DNA of 64,000 nt from Paraburkholderia sp. FT54 (GCF_031585635.1 NZ_CP134196.1:1984001-2048000); one strand, 5' to 3'. Positions 1 through 9,880 are shown, counted from the stretch's first letter. Notes: generated by a model from the letters alone, not told the origin. Program-made: numbers and translations.

Positions 1-455
1 TGTACGACCCTGGCCGAGGGTCCAGCCAGGATAGTCAGGATAGCCCGCATGCTGCCGCCGAGGCCGCGGCGCGCTCGCCCGGCACGCCGGCCCGCGTGCT
101 GCTGGTCGAAGACGACCTGGATTCGCGCGAAGCATTCAGCGAGCTGCTGAACGCCCTGGGCTTCGATTGCACCGCGGTCGCGAGCGCGGAAGAAGCGCTG
201 CCGCTCGTGCCCGCGCAACACTTCGACGTCCTCTTCACGGATCTCACGTTGCCCGGCATGTCCGGCGACAGCCTCGCGCGCGCCATGCTGCGCCAGCAGC
301 CGGCTATTCGTGTGCTGCTGGTGTCGGGCTACGGCAAGAGCGCGCAGATCGGCGACGCCATTCCCGGCGCGCGGCTGCTCGGCAAACCGCTCGATATCGC
401 GGAACTGCGGCGCGAGCTCGCGCAATGGATCGACCATACCGAAGCGGCGTCCTAG
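1..455 (+). CDS. Receiver domain, C-terminal end of a larger signalling protein (5' truncated)
   Basis: The reading frame is open from the window edge, so the protein begins upstream. An Ala/Ser/Pro-rich linker (about 30 residues) leads into a full receiver domain. Visible receiver marks are the acidic pair in VEDD, the phospho-acceptor Asp in FTDLTLPGMSG, the Ser of VSGYG and the Lys of GKPLD. No output domain follows the receiver, and the linker in front fits the end of a hybrid histidine kinase. A GTG at 96 could be taken for a start, but it encodes the first Val of the first beta strand (VLLVEDD), so it is internal. The domain would accept phosphate from a kinase module or relay it. The identity of the upstream part is inferred. 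Confidence 0.85.
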   Translation, partial: YDPGRGSSQDSQDSPHAAAEAAARSPGTPARVLLVEDDLDSREAFSELLNALGFDCTAVASAEEALPLVPAQHFDVLFTDLTLPGMSGDSLARAMLRQQPAIRVLLVSGYGKSAQIGDAIPGARLLGKPLDIAELRRELAQWIDHTEAAS

Positions 456-490
456 CCGGCGCGCTCAACGCATCTGAACCGACTTCGCCG

Positions 491-1432
491 ATGGACATTC
501 TCTGCGGCACCGCGGGCTGGACCGACAAGACGCTGATTGCCTGCAAGCGCTTCTATCCGCGCGGCAGCAGCAGCGCCGAAGCGCGCCTGCGGTTTTACGC
601 GTCGCAGTTCCCGCTGGTCGAAGTCGATTCGGCTTACTACGCAATGCCTTCGGCGAGCAACGCGCAATTGTGGTCGGAGCGCACGCCCGCGGGCTTCACG
701 TTCAACTTCAAGTCGTTTCGCCTTTTCACCGGACACCAGACCTCGCCCGACGCGCTGCCGCGAGACATTGCGATGGCGCTGCCGGAAGGCATCACCGGCC
801 CGCGCAAGAAGAACGTCTACTACCGCGACATGCCGGCCGACATCCGCGACGAATTGTGGCGGCGCTACCTGGAAGCGCTCGAACCGCTGCGCGTAAGCGG
901 GCGCCTGGGCGCCGTGCTGTTTCAATTCGCGCCGTGGATCACCCGCGCGCCGGACGGTCTCGCGCTGGTCGAGGAATGCCGGGCGCGGATGGCGGGCTAC
1001 ATGATGGCGGCTGAATTTCGCAATCAGTCCTGGTTCGATGAACAGCATGCGTCGTGGTCGCTCGAGTTTCTGCGCGAGCGCGGCATCGTGCATGTGATCG
1101 TCGACGCCCCGCCGGACGTGAGCAACCGCGTGCATACCGTGTGGGAGGCCACCCATCCCGATCTTGCGATGGTGCGTCTGCATGGGCGCAATACGCAGAC
1201 GTGGAGCGCGACCGGCGCGGCGAGCGCCGCGGATCGCTTCGACTACGACTATGACGAAGCGGAACTGACGGAACTGGCCGCCCCGATCCGCGCGATCGCG
1301 CAACGGGCCGGACGCACGCATGTCATTTTCAATAATTGCTTCGAGGATCAGGGGCAGCGCAATGCGCGGACCTTGATGGAGATTCTGGGAAATGACGCGC
1401 GGGTGACATCGAGCGTGGCGAGTGCGAGCTGA
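491..1432 (+). CDS. DUF72 (YecE-like) family protein
   Basis: This 313-residue protein starts at the ATG of MDILCGTAGW, the typical beginning of DUF72 proteins (an I-x-x-G-T-x-G-W type motif). Other family-like stretches are the YYAMPS region, the FKSFRLFTGH region, the QFAPW segment and an EFRNQSW motif, with a C-terminal FNNCFEDQGQRNA motif. The fold is a TIM barrel; the biochemical role of the family is not established. The frame is open much further upstream, but that stretch is antisense-like Arg-rich sequence overlapping the receiver gene, so the ATG at 491 was chosen. It starts 35 bp after the receiver gene and could be cotranscribed with it. Confidence 0.88.
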   Translation: MDILCGTAGWTDKTLIACKRFYPRGSSSAEARLRFYASQFPLVEVDSAYYAMPSASNAQLWSERTPAGFTFNFKSFRLFTGHQTSPDALPRDIAMALPEGITGPRKKNVYYRDMPADIRDELWRRYLEALEPLRVSGRLGAVLFQFAPWITRAPDGLALVEECRARMAGYMMAAEFRNQSWFDEQHASWSLEFLRERGIVHVIVDAPPDVSNRVHTVWEATHPDLAMVRLHGRNTQTWSATGAASAADRFDYDYDEAELTELAAPIRAIAQRAGRTHVIFNNCFEDQGQRNARTLMEILGNDARVTSSVASAS

Positions 1433-1679
1433 TCGCGCTTTTTATCCCGCGGCCGGTAATGCGGACTATATTGAGGCTAGGCGTGTTCCTGCTTCAGCGG
1501 GACTGCCGGTTCAGCGCGGTCGTCGCGCTCGCTGCCGATCGCGGCCGCTGGATGGGTGGTGGCGCGGCATGAAATGCGCGGCATGCACGCGCCCTGGTAT
1601 GATGATCATCGCGCGCCTTTCGTGGAGCCCGGTTCACCGGTGCGTCTCACGCTGCTTCCCTATCGTCACGAGAACCATC

Positions 1680-1946
1680 ATGCCCGCCCAACACGACAAA
1701 GTCCCCGCTGCCAGCACCACGCCGGTCAAGGCCCCGCGCAAGGTTCTGCCCATCGCCGCGCGCAATCTTCTGATGGTGGCCGTCGGCGTCCTGGTCTTTG
1801 CGATCGTGGCGACCGTCGTGCTTTACGGCCCGATTACGTACGGCGATGAGATTCCGAACTTCGGCATCATCCTCATGCTGACCGTGCCGGTGATCGCGGG
1901 CGTGGCGTTCCGGGTCGGACTGGATGCGTGGCTGGATCGAAAGTAA
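1680..1946 (+). CDS. Small two-helix membrane protein, unknown function
   Basis: The 88-residue product has a polar N-terminus of about 25 residues, then two hydrophobic segments (roughly residues 28-52 and 60-80) separated by a short loop containing YGDEIPNFG. It ends in a charged tail (WLDRK). This is the layout of a small inner-membrane protein with both ends in the cytoplasm. The ATG at 1680 was picked because the upstream part of the open frame has no membrane or globular character. I do not recognise a characterised family. It converges with the sensor kinase gene that ends at 1992. Confidence 0.65.
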   Translation: MPAQHDKVPAASTTPVKAPRKVLPIAARNLLMVAVGVLVFAIVATVVLYGPITYGDEIPNFGIILMLTVPVIAGVAFRVGLDAWLDRK

Positions 1947-1991
1947 AAGCAGAACGCCCAGCCGCCGGACCACGCCTGGAAGCCGCCGTCT

Positions 1992-3347
1992 CTAGTGCGT
2001 CGAGGCATTGAAAGGCAATCGCACCCACACCTCCAACCCACCGCCCTCGCGCGCATGAAACGCCAGGCTGCCGCTATGCAGCCGCGCGATCCGCTCGACG
2101 ATCGCCAGTCCCAAACCGGTGCCGCCGCTATGCGAACGCGCATTGCGGCCGCGCTGGAACGGCGCCTTCAGCCGCTCCAATTCCTGCGCTGAAAGACCTT
2201 TGCCGCGATCGCCGACCGCGACGTACACCGCTTCGCGCGTGGCCCAGCTTCGCACCGCGAGTCCGGTTTGACCGTACACGATCGCGTTCTGCATCAGGTT
2301 CATCAGCAAGCGCATCATGCTGATCGGCCGGTACGGCACAGCGGGCAGCCTCGCCAGCGACAGCTCGAACTCGTGCCCCAGCCCCGCGAAATCTCCCGCC
2401 AGCCGTTCGATCAAGGCATTCAGATCGCCGGGCTCCGGCTGCTCGCGCTCGCCGCTGCCCGCATAATCCATGAACTGCTGCAAGATCGTTTCGATCTGGT
2501 CCAGATACGATTCGGCGGCAACCACGAAGCTGCTGTCGCTGCCGTTGGGCATCGCCATGGCCATCGAGAGGCGCAGCTTGGTGAGCGGCGTGCGGATGTC
2601 GTGCGAGATGCCGGCGAGCATCAGCGCGCGCGTCGCCTCGGCCTGCTGCAACGCCTGCGTCATCTGGTTGAAGGCGCCGCTCACCGCGGCGATTTCGGTG
2701 GGGCCGTCGGTCGGCAACGGCGCGGGCGTTTCGCCGGCGCTCACGCGGCGCGCCGCGCGCGTCAACTGCTGGAGCGGCTGGTTCAGGTGGCGCTGAATCA
2801 CATAACCGGTCAATGCCGCCAGCGCGCCCAGTCCGAGCGACAGCACGATCGCGGCGTCGAGTCCGTTGCCCTGCGCATCTTCGGGAATCGGCAACGCGAT
2901 CCAGTACGGCGCTTGCGGAGCGTCGGCCGGCGCGTGCATGCGGATCCACAGGCGCTGACCGCCCACCAATTGCCAGCGCGTCGGCATGTCGGCGGGCAGA
3001 TGCGCGCGCAAGCTCTCGAGAAAGATGCCGCGCTGATAAATGCGATACGCGCCCATGAAACTCGGCGGCGGCTCGGCGACGGCTTCGTCCGGAACCTGTG
3101 CGCGCACGTCGAGGCGCGTCGTCAATTCTCGACGCGCCGCGGGCGGCGTGGCCGCGAGCAGGTTGTCGAGCGTGGTCACATAAGTGGCGAACACGGCCGC
3201 CGCGCGCTCGACCCGCGGCCTCTGCACATAATGCAGCAACACGGCGAGCGAACAGACCTGGCTCAGCATCACGAGCGCGATCAGCAGCGCGATATTGCGC
3301 GCCAGCAGCGTTCTCGGCAGCCACCTGTGCAGTAGCGAGCGCGTCAT
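1992..3347 (-). CDS. Sensor histidine kinase (EnvZ/RstB-like) of the RND-pump operon
   Basis: The 451-residue kinase starts at MTRSLLHRW, whose ATG overlaps the stop of the response regulator (ATGA). A first membrane helix (about residues 17-38) is followed by a periplasmic domain of about 125 residues and a second helix (about 163-184). Then come a HAMP segment, the H-box ISHDIRTPLTK with the phospho-acceptor His near residue 249, the N-box NLMQNAIVYG, and glycine boxes GDRGKG and GGTGLGLAI. It should autophosphorylate and pass phosphate to the partner regulator at 3344-4057. Position at the end of the efflux operon suggests that it senses a pump substrate or envelope stress; the ligand is unknown. 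Confidence 0.92.
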   Translation of the reverse strand: MTRSLLHRWLPRTLLARNIALLIALVMLSQVCSLAVLLHYVQRPRVERAAAVFATYVTTLDNLLAATPPAARRELTTRLDVRAQVPDEAVAEPPPSFMGAYRIYQRGIFLESLRAHLPADMPTRWQLVGGQRLWIRMHAPADAPQAPYWIALPIPEDAQGNGLDAAIVLSLGLGALAALTGYVIQRHLNQPLQQLTRAARRVSAGETPAPLPTDGPTEIAAVSGAFNQMTQALQQAEATRALMLAGISHDIRTPLTKLRLSMAMAMPNGSDSSFVVAAESYLDQIETILQQFMDYAGSGEREQPEPGDLNALIERLAGDFAGLGHEFELSLARLPAVPYRPISMMRLLMNLMQNAIVYGQTGLAVRSWATREAVYVAVGDRGKGLSAQELERLKAPFQRGRNARSHSGGTGLGLAIVERIARLHSGSLAFHAREGGGLEVWVRLPFNASTH

Positions 3348-4057
3348 GAGTCGACATCCGCGACCAGCATGTAGCCCACGCCCCACACGGTCTTGATGAA
3401 GCGCGGCTTGGACGGATCGTCCTCGACGATCTGCCGCAGGCGCAGCACCTGCACGTCGATGCTGCGATCGAGCGCATCGTGCTCGCGGCCCCGCGCGCGC
3501 GCCAGCAGATTGTCGCGGCTCACCGGCCGGTTCGGCGACGACGCCAGCGCGACCAGCAGCAGCATCTGCGCCGAGTGAATGTCCAGCAGCTCACCCGCGC
3601 GCGAGAGTTGCTGCTTGGCGACATCGAGCGAGAAATCGCCGAAACGCACACTTTGCGAGGTCACCGTGACATCGCCCGAGGCGATCTTCTGACGGCGCAG
3701 CAGCGCGTTGATGCGCGCCACCAGTTCACGCGGCAGGAACGGTTTGGCGAGGTAGTCGTCGGCGCCGGTTTCGAGGCCGACCACCCGGTCGAGAGGATCG
3801 CCCTTCGCGGTCAGCATCAGGATCGGCAAGGTCTGGCCCTGCTCGCGCAAGCGGGCGCAAATGGCGAGGCCGTCTTCTTCGCCGATCATCAGATCGAGCA
3901 CCAGCAGATCGAACGGCTCGCGCTCCAGATAGCGGTCCAGACGTTTGCCGTCCTCGGCGACTCGCACGTCGAAGCCGTGGCTGCGCAGAAAGCGCTGCAG
4001 CATGTTGCGCAATTCGACTTCGTCGTCGAGCACGATGATTTTGGCGGGGCGATCCAT
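3344..4057 (-). CDS. OmpR-family response regulator
   Basis: This 237-residue regulator has a receiver domain with acidic pair D11/D12, phospho-acceptor D55 (VLDLMIGEEDGL) and K105 (LAKPF). A winged-helix DNA-binding domain follows at about residues 135-235, with the typical RSIDVQVLRLRQ and KTVWGVGYM stretches. It lies 21 bp downstream of the RND permease and overlaps the kinase start by 4 bp, so pump and two-component system are probably one transcript and the regulator likely controls the operon. The receiver has MIGEEDG where most OmpR members have MLPGxDG, a mild variation. Confidence 0.93.
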   Translation of the reverse strand: MDRPAKIIVLDDEVELRNMLQRFLRSHGFDVRVAEDGKRLDRYLEREPFDLLVLDLMIGEEDGLAICARLREQGQTLPILMLTAKGDPLDRVVGLETGADDYLAKPFLPRELVARINALLRRQKIASGDVTVTSQSVRFGDFSLDVAKQQLSRAGELLDIHSAQMLLLVALASSPNRPVSRDNLLARARGREHDALDRSIDVQVLRLRQIVEDDPSKPRFIKTVWGVGYMLVADVDS

Positions 4058-4078
4058 GCGAAAGCTCCTCGATTCAGG

Positions 4079-7000
4079 CTAGGCGTCGGGCGGCGTTTGC
4101 CGGGCCGCATGCCGCTCGCCCAGATGCTGCAACAACACATAGAACGACGGAATGAACAGCACGGCGATGCAGGTGGAAGCGAGCATCCCTGAAAATACAG
4201 CAATCCCGAGCGAACGGCGCGCGCTCGCACTCGCGCCGGTGGCGATCACGAGCGGCACCACACCGAGAATAAACGCGAACGACGTCATCATGATCGGCCG
4301 GAAGCGCAAACGCGCGGCTTCGATCGCGGCCTCGGCGATGCCGACGCCCTGCGCGCGCAGATGCCGCGCGAACTCGACGATCAGAATCGCGTTCTTCGCC
4401 GACAGCGCGATCAGCAGCACGAGACCGATCTGCGTGTACAGATTGTTGGCGGCACCGAGCGCGGCAAGCGTGCCCGCCGTGCCGAGCAAGGCCAGCGGCA
4501 CCGCCAGCACCACGGCGACCGGCAGCAGCCAGCTCTCGTATTGTGCGGCCAGCACGCAGAACACCAGCAACACGCCCACCGCGAACACCCAGTACGCCGA
4601 ATTGCCGACCAGCTTCTCCTGATACGACATCGCGGTCCACTCATAACCAATGCCCGCCGGCAGAATGCGCGCGGCTTCCTGTTCGAATGCCTTGATCGCG
4701 TCGCCCGTGCTGTAGCCCGCCGCCGGATTGCCATTGATGGCCGCGGCCGGCGCGAGGTTGTACAGCGTCGCGACCGCCGGCCCGACGCTCGTATGCGCGT
4801 CGATGAACGTGCCCAGTTCGACCATATGGCCGCTGTTGCTGCGAATCTGCAGACGGCGAACGTCGTCGGTTTCGCGGCGGAATGCGCCGTCGGCCTGCAC
4901 GAATACCGGGAACGTATGGTTGAAGGTGGTGAACTGGTTCACATAGCTCGATCCGACATAGTCCTGCAGCAGATCGAACACGTTGCCGACCGGCACTTGC
5001 AGCGACTCCGCCTTGGCGCGATCGAGCGTGAGTTCGACGGTCGGCACCGATGCGCGAAACGGACTGAATACGCGCTGCAATTCGGGCCGCTTCGACACGT
5101 TCGCGATCAGCGCATCGGTGGCGTTCTGCAGGCGCCGATAGTTCTGCGAGCCGTCGGTCAGCATGACCTGCATCTGTACGCCGCCGCTGTTGCCGAGACC
5201 CTGGATCGGCGGCGGCACGATCACCACGGAGCGGATGTCGGGCAGCTTCGCCATCTCGCTATTCATGCGCAGATACAACGAGCGCAGGTCTTCGCCTTTG
5301 CCGCGCTTGCTCCAGTCGTCGAGCGTCACGTAGATGAGCGCGGAATTCGGCAGCGAGGCGTTGTTATCCAAAGGCGAGATGCCGCCGATCGACACCACAT
5401 GACTCACACCCGGAATCGCACCGATCCGCTTTTCGATCTGCGTGCTGGCCTCGCGCGTGCGTCCGAGCGAAGCGGCGTCGGCGAGTTGCGCGGCGATCAG
5501 CACATAGCCCTGATCTTCGAGCGGAATGAAGCTGGTGGGAATGCGCGTCAGCAGAAAAGCGGAGCCCGCGCCAAGCACCAGCGCGAGTGTGAGCGCAAGC
5601 CCGCAGCGCGCGACGAACCACGACACCACTCGCACGTAGCCCTTTTCGACGCGGGCATAACCCTTGTCGAACACGCGATACACGATATTCGGCTTACCGG
5701 GCCGCGCGTGCCGCAGCCAGCGCACGCTTTGCACCGGCTTGAGCGTGACCGCGTTGATCGCGCTGATCACCGTCGTTGCCACGACCACCAGGGCAAATTG
5801 ACGATACATCTGCCCGGTCACGCCGCCGAGAAACGCCGACGGCAGAAACACGGAAATCAGCACCAGCGTGATGCCGACGATCGGCCCGAGCAGTTCATGC
5901 ATCGCGTCGATGGCGGCCTGCTTTGGCGTCTTACCCTGCTCGATATGCTGCGTGATGCCTTCGACCACCACGATCGCGTCGTCCACCACGATGCCGATAG
6001 CCAGCACGATCGCGAACAGGGTCAGCAGGTTGATCGAGAAGCCGAGCATATAGATCGCGCCGAACGTGCCGATGATGGTCACCGGAATCGTCGTGGCCGG
6101 CACCAGCATCGCGCGCCAGTTCTGCAAAAACAGCAGGATCACCGCGAGCACGAGCAAGGCCGCTTCGAACAGCGTCTTGTACACGTCGATCACCGATTGC
6201 CGCACGAAGGTGGTCGTGTCGAACGGCAGCTGGTAGCTGACGCCTTTCGGCATGTCTTTCGCGAGACGCGCCATGGTTGCCTTGACGGCATTGCCGACTT
6301 CCAGCGCATTCGCTTCGGGTAACTGATAAATGGCGATGCCCGCGGCCGGCTTGCCGTCGAGATTGAAGAACTGCCCGTAACTGGACGAGCCGAGTTCGGT
6401 GTGGCCCACGTCGCGAATCCGCACGAAATGGCCGCCGCTGTCCGGATCGGCCTTGACGATGATGTCATCGAATTCGCGCGGGTCGGAGAGCGCGCCGTGC
6501 ATCGTCACCGTGAGCTGGAACGCCTGGCCGCCCGCGTTCGGCTCGGAACCGAGCTGGCCCGCGCTCACGTCCCTGCTCTGGCTCTGGATCGCATTCATCA
6601 CGTCGGCGGCGGTGAGATTGCGCTCGCTCAGTTTCTGCGGATCGAGCCACACGCGCATGCTGTACTGACCGGTGCCGAACACGGTCACGTCGCCTACGCC
6701 CGGCAAACGCGCGAGCGTATCGCGCAGATAGATCACGGCGTAGTTGCTCAGAAACAGCGAATCGTATTTCGGATCCGGCGATTGCAGCGTGTAGAGCTGC
6801 AGGATCGCGGTCGAGCGCTTGCGCACGGTCACGCCCTGTTGCTGCACCGCTTGCGGCAATTGCGCGGTCGCCGCCGACACGCGGTTTTGCACCAGCACCT
6901 GCGCCTTATCGACATCCGTGCCGACGGCGAACGTGACGGTGAGGGTGTAGGAGCCGTCGTTGGTACTGGTCGACTGCATGTACAGCGCGTTTTCCACGCC

Positions 7001-7210
7001 GTTGACCTGCGTCTCGATCGGCAGCGCCACGCGGTTGATCAGCGTCGCGGCGCTGGCGCCGGGAAAGCGCGCCACCACCTGCACGGTCGGCGGCGTGATG
7101 GGCGGATATTGCGCGACCGGCAGATTGATCAGCGCCACGGCGCCGAGCAGCATTACGATCAGCGCGATCACATTGGCGAAAACCGGCCGCTCGACGAAGA
7201 AGCGGATCAT
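4079..7210 (-). CDS. RND multidrug efflux permease, HAE1 family (AcrB/MexB-like)
   Basis: At 1043 residues this is the normal size for a hydrophobe/amphiphile RND pump. The N-terminus (MIRFFVERPVFANVIALIVM) is the standard first helix. The proton-relay Asp pair is present in the fourth helix (GIVVDDAIVVVE, around residue 405). Two large periplasmic loops and twelve membrane segments can be followed, with duplicated halves. The pump would work as a trimer in the inner membrane, taking up hydrophobic or amphiphilic compounds and passing them through the adaptor and outer-membrane factor encoded just upstream. Its start overlaps the adaptor stop by 4 bp. The substrate cannot be told from sequence. 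Confidence 0.95.
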   Translation of the reverse strand: MIRFFVERPVFANVIALIVMLLGAVALINLPVAQYPPITPPTVQVVARFPGASAATLINRVALPIETQVNGVENALYMQSTSTNDGSYTLTVTFAVGTDVDKAQVLVQNRVSAATAQLPQAVQQQGVTVRKRSTAILQLYTLQSPDPKYDSLFLSNYAVIYLRDTLARLPGVGDVTVFGTGQYSMRVWLDPQKLSERNLTAADVMNAIQSQSRDVSAGQLGSEPNAGGQAFQLTVTMHGALSDPREFDDIIVKADPDSGGHFVRIRDVGHTELGSSSYGQFFNLDGKPAAGIAIYQLPEANALEVGNAVKATMARLAKDMPKGVSYQLPFDTTTFVRQSVIDVYKTLFEAALLVLAVILLFLQNWRAMLVPATTIPVTIIGTFGAIYMLGFSINLLTLFAIVLAIGIVVDDAIVVVEGITQHIEQGKTPKQAAIDAMHELLGPIVGITLVLISVFLPSAFLGGVTGQMYRQFALVVVATTVISAINAVTLKPVQSVRWLRHARPGKPNIVYRVFDKGYARVEKGYVRVVSWFVARCGLALTLALVLGAGSAFLLTRIPTSFIPLEDQGYVLIAAQLADAASLGRTREASTQIEKRIGAIPGVSHVVSIGGISPLDNNASLPNSALIYVTLDDWSKRGKGEDLRSLYLRMNSEMAKLPDIRSVVIVPPPIQGLGNSGGVQMQVMLTDGSQNYRRLQNATDALIANVSKRPELQRVFSPFRASVPTVELTLDRAKAESLQVPVGNVFDLLQDYVGSSYVNQFTTFNHTFPVFVQADGAFRRETDDVRRLQIRSNSGHMVELGTFIDAHTSVGPAVATLYNLAPAAAINGNPAAGYSTGDAIKAFEQEAARILPAGIGYEWTAMSYQEKLVGNSAYWVFAVGVLLVFCVLAAQYESWLLPVAVVLAVPLALLGTAGTLAALGAANNLYTQIGLVLLIALSAKNAILIVEFARHLRAQGVGIAEAAIEAARLRFRPIMMTSFAFILGVVPLVIATGASASARRSLGIAVFSGMLASTCIAVLFIPSFYVLLQHLGERHAARQTPPDA

Positions 7211-8319
7211 GACTGGCCCTGCGTCTCGGCAGCGGCCACCTGCACCCTGATGCCCGGCGCCACCGCCAGCGCGCCGCCCGTCACCACCTGATCGTCGGCG
7301 TTCAGGCCCGACATAACGGCACGCAGCGAGCCGAACAGCGCGCCGGTCGCCACCGCGCGCTTCTCGATCACACTCGCGCCGTTCACGACCAGCACGAAGG
7401 CGCCGGCCTGCTCGCGCAGCAATGCGGTGTCGGGCACCAGCAGCACGTTTTGCGGTGCGCCGGCGGGAATATGCACTTCGACCGACATGCCCGGAATCAG
7501 ATGCGCGTCCGTGTTGGCGATGTCCGCGCGCAGCCTGATCGCGCCGCTGCTGGAGTCGACCCGCGTATCGACGAATTCCAGCGCTGCGTCCTCGCCCTTG
7601 CCGGCAGGCGCGCCGAGCACGTTCACCCGCACCGTGCGCGGCGGCTGCGTGAACAGGCCGATGCGGTTCGCGTCGCGTTCGTTCAGCGTGAAATTCACGT
7701 ACACCGGCTGGATGCGATCCAGCGTGGCGAGCCTGGTCGAATCCGATGCGCCCACCAGATTGCCGACGTCGAATGAACGCGCGCCGATGCGCCCCGCGAA
7801 CGGCGCGCGAATCTCCGTGTAGCCGAGGTTGATGCGCGACATATCGCGTTTGGCGACCGCCTGGTCGCGCGTGGTCTGCGCTTTCTGCAGCGACGATTCC
7901 GAGGTCGCGTTATCGGACGTGAGCTGCTTCTGGCGCGTCAATTCCTGTTCGGCGTTGACGAGCTCGGCCTGGTCGTAGGTGAGCTGCGCGCGGTACGTGT
8001 CCGGCTCGATGCGGAACAGCAATTGCCCCTGCTTGACGTTGGCGCCGTCGCTGAAACCGATTTCCTTCAGCACGCCCTGCACGCGCGCCACCAGCGTGAC
8101 GGTGGCCGAAGGCGCGACCGTGCCGCTCAGGTCGAGTTGCTCGCGCACCTCGCGCGGCTGCGGCCGCATCACGCTCACTTGCGGCAAGGGCGCATTCTGG
8201 GCGGCGGCCGGCGCGTTGCCGTCGCGGCAGGCGGCCAGCGCCATGCCGAGCACGATGCAAATCCCCACCCCGAGACGTCTGGTTATCAGGCTCTTATGTG
8301 CCATGCTCTTATTTCCCAT
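7207..8319 (-). CDS. RND efflux periplasmic adaptor, lipoprotein (AcrA-like)
   Basis: The protein has an N-terminal lipoprotein signal (GMALAAC lipobox), so it is probably anchored in the inner membrane by a lipid. The body shows the usual adaptor order: a barrel-sandwich half (VTLVARVQGVLKEIGF), a coiled-coil hairpin rich in Gln/Glu (about residues 110-160), the second lipoyl half (IRAPFAGRIGARSFDVG), then beta-barrel and membrane-proximal domains. It links the permease at 4079-7210 to the outer-membrane factor. Two starts are possible: 8319, overlapping the outer-membrane gene by 11 bp, or the ATG at 8304 (MAHKSL). Both give a workable signal peptide. Confidence 0.92.
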   Translation of the reverse strand: MGNKSMAHKSLITRRLGVGICIVLGMALAACRDGNAPAAAQNAPLPQVSVMRPQPREVREQLDLSGTVAPSATVTLVARVQGVLKEIGFSDGANVKQGQLLFRIEPDTYRAQLTYDQAELVNAEQELTRQKQLTSDNATSESSLQKAQTTRDQAVAKRDMSRINLGYTEIRAPFAGRIGARSFDVGNLVGASDSTRLATLDRIQPVYVNFTLNERDANRIGLFTQPPRTVRVNVLGAPAGKGEDAALEFVDTRVDSSSGAIRLRADIANTDAHLIPGMSVEVHIPAGAPQNVLLVPDTALLREQAGAFVLVVNGASVIEKRAVATGALFGSLRAVMSGLNADDQVVTGGALAVAPGIRVQVAAAETQGQS

Positions 8320-9880
8320 TCTCAGGCTGGCCTGTGCTCGCGCGCGCCAACGCGGAATTCGCGGGCGGATTCAACAAGCGGCCCCAATCCGTGCGCCGCG
8401 CCATCTGTTCGGCAATCTGTTCGCTCACCACCTGCTGCCCTTGCGCCACTTCCCAGCCTCCGCCGAGCGCCCGATACAACGCCACCGCCGCCATCGCGGC
8501 GAGCCCCTGGTTCTGCGCGAGCGAATCGCCGTCGCGCAACACGGAGCGCGAGGCGTCGAGCACGGTGTCGTAAGTGACCGAGCCCGAACGATATTGCGCA
8601 TTGGCGAGCCGCAGCGCGCGCTGCGAGGCATCCGACGCGCGCGCCGACGCGGCCAGCGCGTCGAGCGTGGTGCGCAGTCCGGCAATCGCGTCTTCCACTT
8701 CTTTCTGCGCTTGCAGCACCGTGTTCTGATAGTCGAGCACCGCCTCCTGAAAGGTCGCGTCCTGAATCCGCACGGCGTTTTTCAGTTGGCCGCGATCGAG
8801 GATCGGCAGCGTGATACCGGCGGAGAAAAGGCCGATGGTCTTGCTGCCCCATTGCGACAGTCCAATGCCGTGCTGCTCGCCCGACGACAGCCCGAACAAA
8901 CCCGTCAACGACAAGGACGGATACAGCTTCGCCTTCGCCGCGCCGATCAGCGCCGATTGCGCCGCCGCGTTGAGCGCGGCCTGGCGCACGTCGGGCCGGC
9001 GGCGCAGCAGATCGGCGGGAATGCCGACATCGATCTGCGTCGGCGGCACGGGGATCGCGCTGCTGCCTTTGAGTTGCGCGTCGACGGCGTCGGGGGGATC
9101 GGCGAGCAGCACCGCAAGCGTGTCGCGGTCCTGCGCGCGCGCCTTGATGAGCGGCGGAATCTGCGCCTCGGTTTCCGCCACCAGCGTGGCGGCCTGTTCG
9201 ACATCGAGCTGGCTCGACGCGCCGTGTTTGTAGCGCGCCTGGGTCAGCGTCAGACTCTGCTGGACCGACTTCAGATTCTGTTGCGCCACGACGATGCGTT
9301 GTTCGAGCGCACGCAGATCGATATAGGCATTGGCGACGTCGCCGAACAACGACACCAGCGCGTTGTCGTACGCGGCTTCCGACACGCGCAATTGCGCGCG
9401 GTCCGATTCGATCTGCCGGCGATATTTGCCCCAGAAGTCGATCTCCCAGCCCGCATTCACGCGCAAATGCTCAGCCCACAGATGGGTCGGCGGGATCGGG
9501 CCGACGCCGCTGGTGTTGATATGGTCGGCGCCCACCGACACGCTGCCCGACTGCGGCAGCAGATTCTCCGCGCTGGTCGCGAGTTGCGCGCGCGCCTTGA
9601 AGATATGCAGGCCGGCCACTTGCAGCGACAGGTTGCGCTCATACGCGCGCTGCTCCAGCGCGGTGAGCACGGGATCGTTGAAGGCGGTCCACCAGGCGGC
9701 CTGCGCGGCAGGCGTGGCCTGCGCCTCGCCGGGCAAACTTTCGAGCCATTGGTTTTCGAGCGTCGCTTGCGGTTGTTTGAAATCGGGGCCGACGCTCATG
9801 CAGCCGCTGAGCGCCGCACTGATCGACACGACGATCGACGCGCCAGCGATACGCAGATGGCGGGACGTGGCAGATTTCAT
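8309..9880 (-). CDS. NodT-family outer-membrane efflux lipoprotein
   Basis: The 523-residue protein begins with a lipoprotein signal ending in the lipobox LSGC, followed by MSVGPDFKQP, a hallmark of the NodT/OprM family. Two repeated outer-membrane-efflux domains follow, with long Ala/Gln-rich helices such as YKHGASSQLDVEQAAT and its counterpart YRSGSVTYDTVLDAS. A trimer would make the outer-membrane channel of the tripartite pump. It is the first pump component in the minus-strand operon, directly upstream of the adaptor. The C-terminal extension after residue about 480 is Ala/Asn-rich and not obviously structured. Confidence 0.93.
   Translation of the reverse strand: MKSATSRHLRIAGASIVVSISAALSGCMSVGPDFKQPQATLENQWLESLPGEAQATPAAQAAWWTAFNDPVLTALEQRAYERNLSLQVAGLHIFKARAQLATSAENLLPQSGSVSVGADHINTSGVGPIPPTHLWAEHLRVNAGWEIDFWGKYRRQIESDRAQLRVSEAAYDNALVSLFGDVANAYIDLRALEQRIVVAQQNLKSVQQSLTLTQARYKHGASSQLDVEQAATLVAETEAQIPPLIKARAQDRDTLAVLLADPPDAVDAQLKGSSAIPVPPTQIDVGIPADLLRRRPDVRQAALNAAAQSALIGAAKAKLYPSLSLTGLFGLSSGEQHGIGLSQWGSKTIGLFSAGITLPILDRGQLKNAVRIQDATFQEAVLDYQNTVLQAQKEVEDAIAGLRTTLDALAASARASDASQRALRLANAQYRSGSVTYDTVLDASRSVLRDGDSLAQNQGLAAMAAVALYRALGGGWEVAQGQQVVSEQIAEQMARRTDWGRLLNPPANSALARASTGQPENGK

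Noticed and set aside
96..455. Receiver protein starting at GTG 96
   Set aside because: The codon encodes the first residue of the first beta strand, and the frame is open to the window edge with a linker in front, so the gene begins outside.
4361..6322. Plus-strand open frame of 653 codons opposite the RND permease gene
   Set aside because: It is rich in Arg, His and Gln with no motifs and exactly mirrors a well-supported pump gene; it is a GC-bias shadow. The same applies to the long antisense frames at 36306-37661, 39560-41095, 43132-44421 and 53952-55346.
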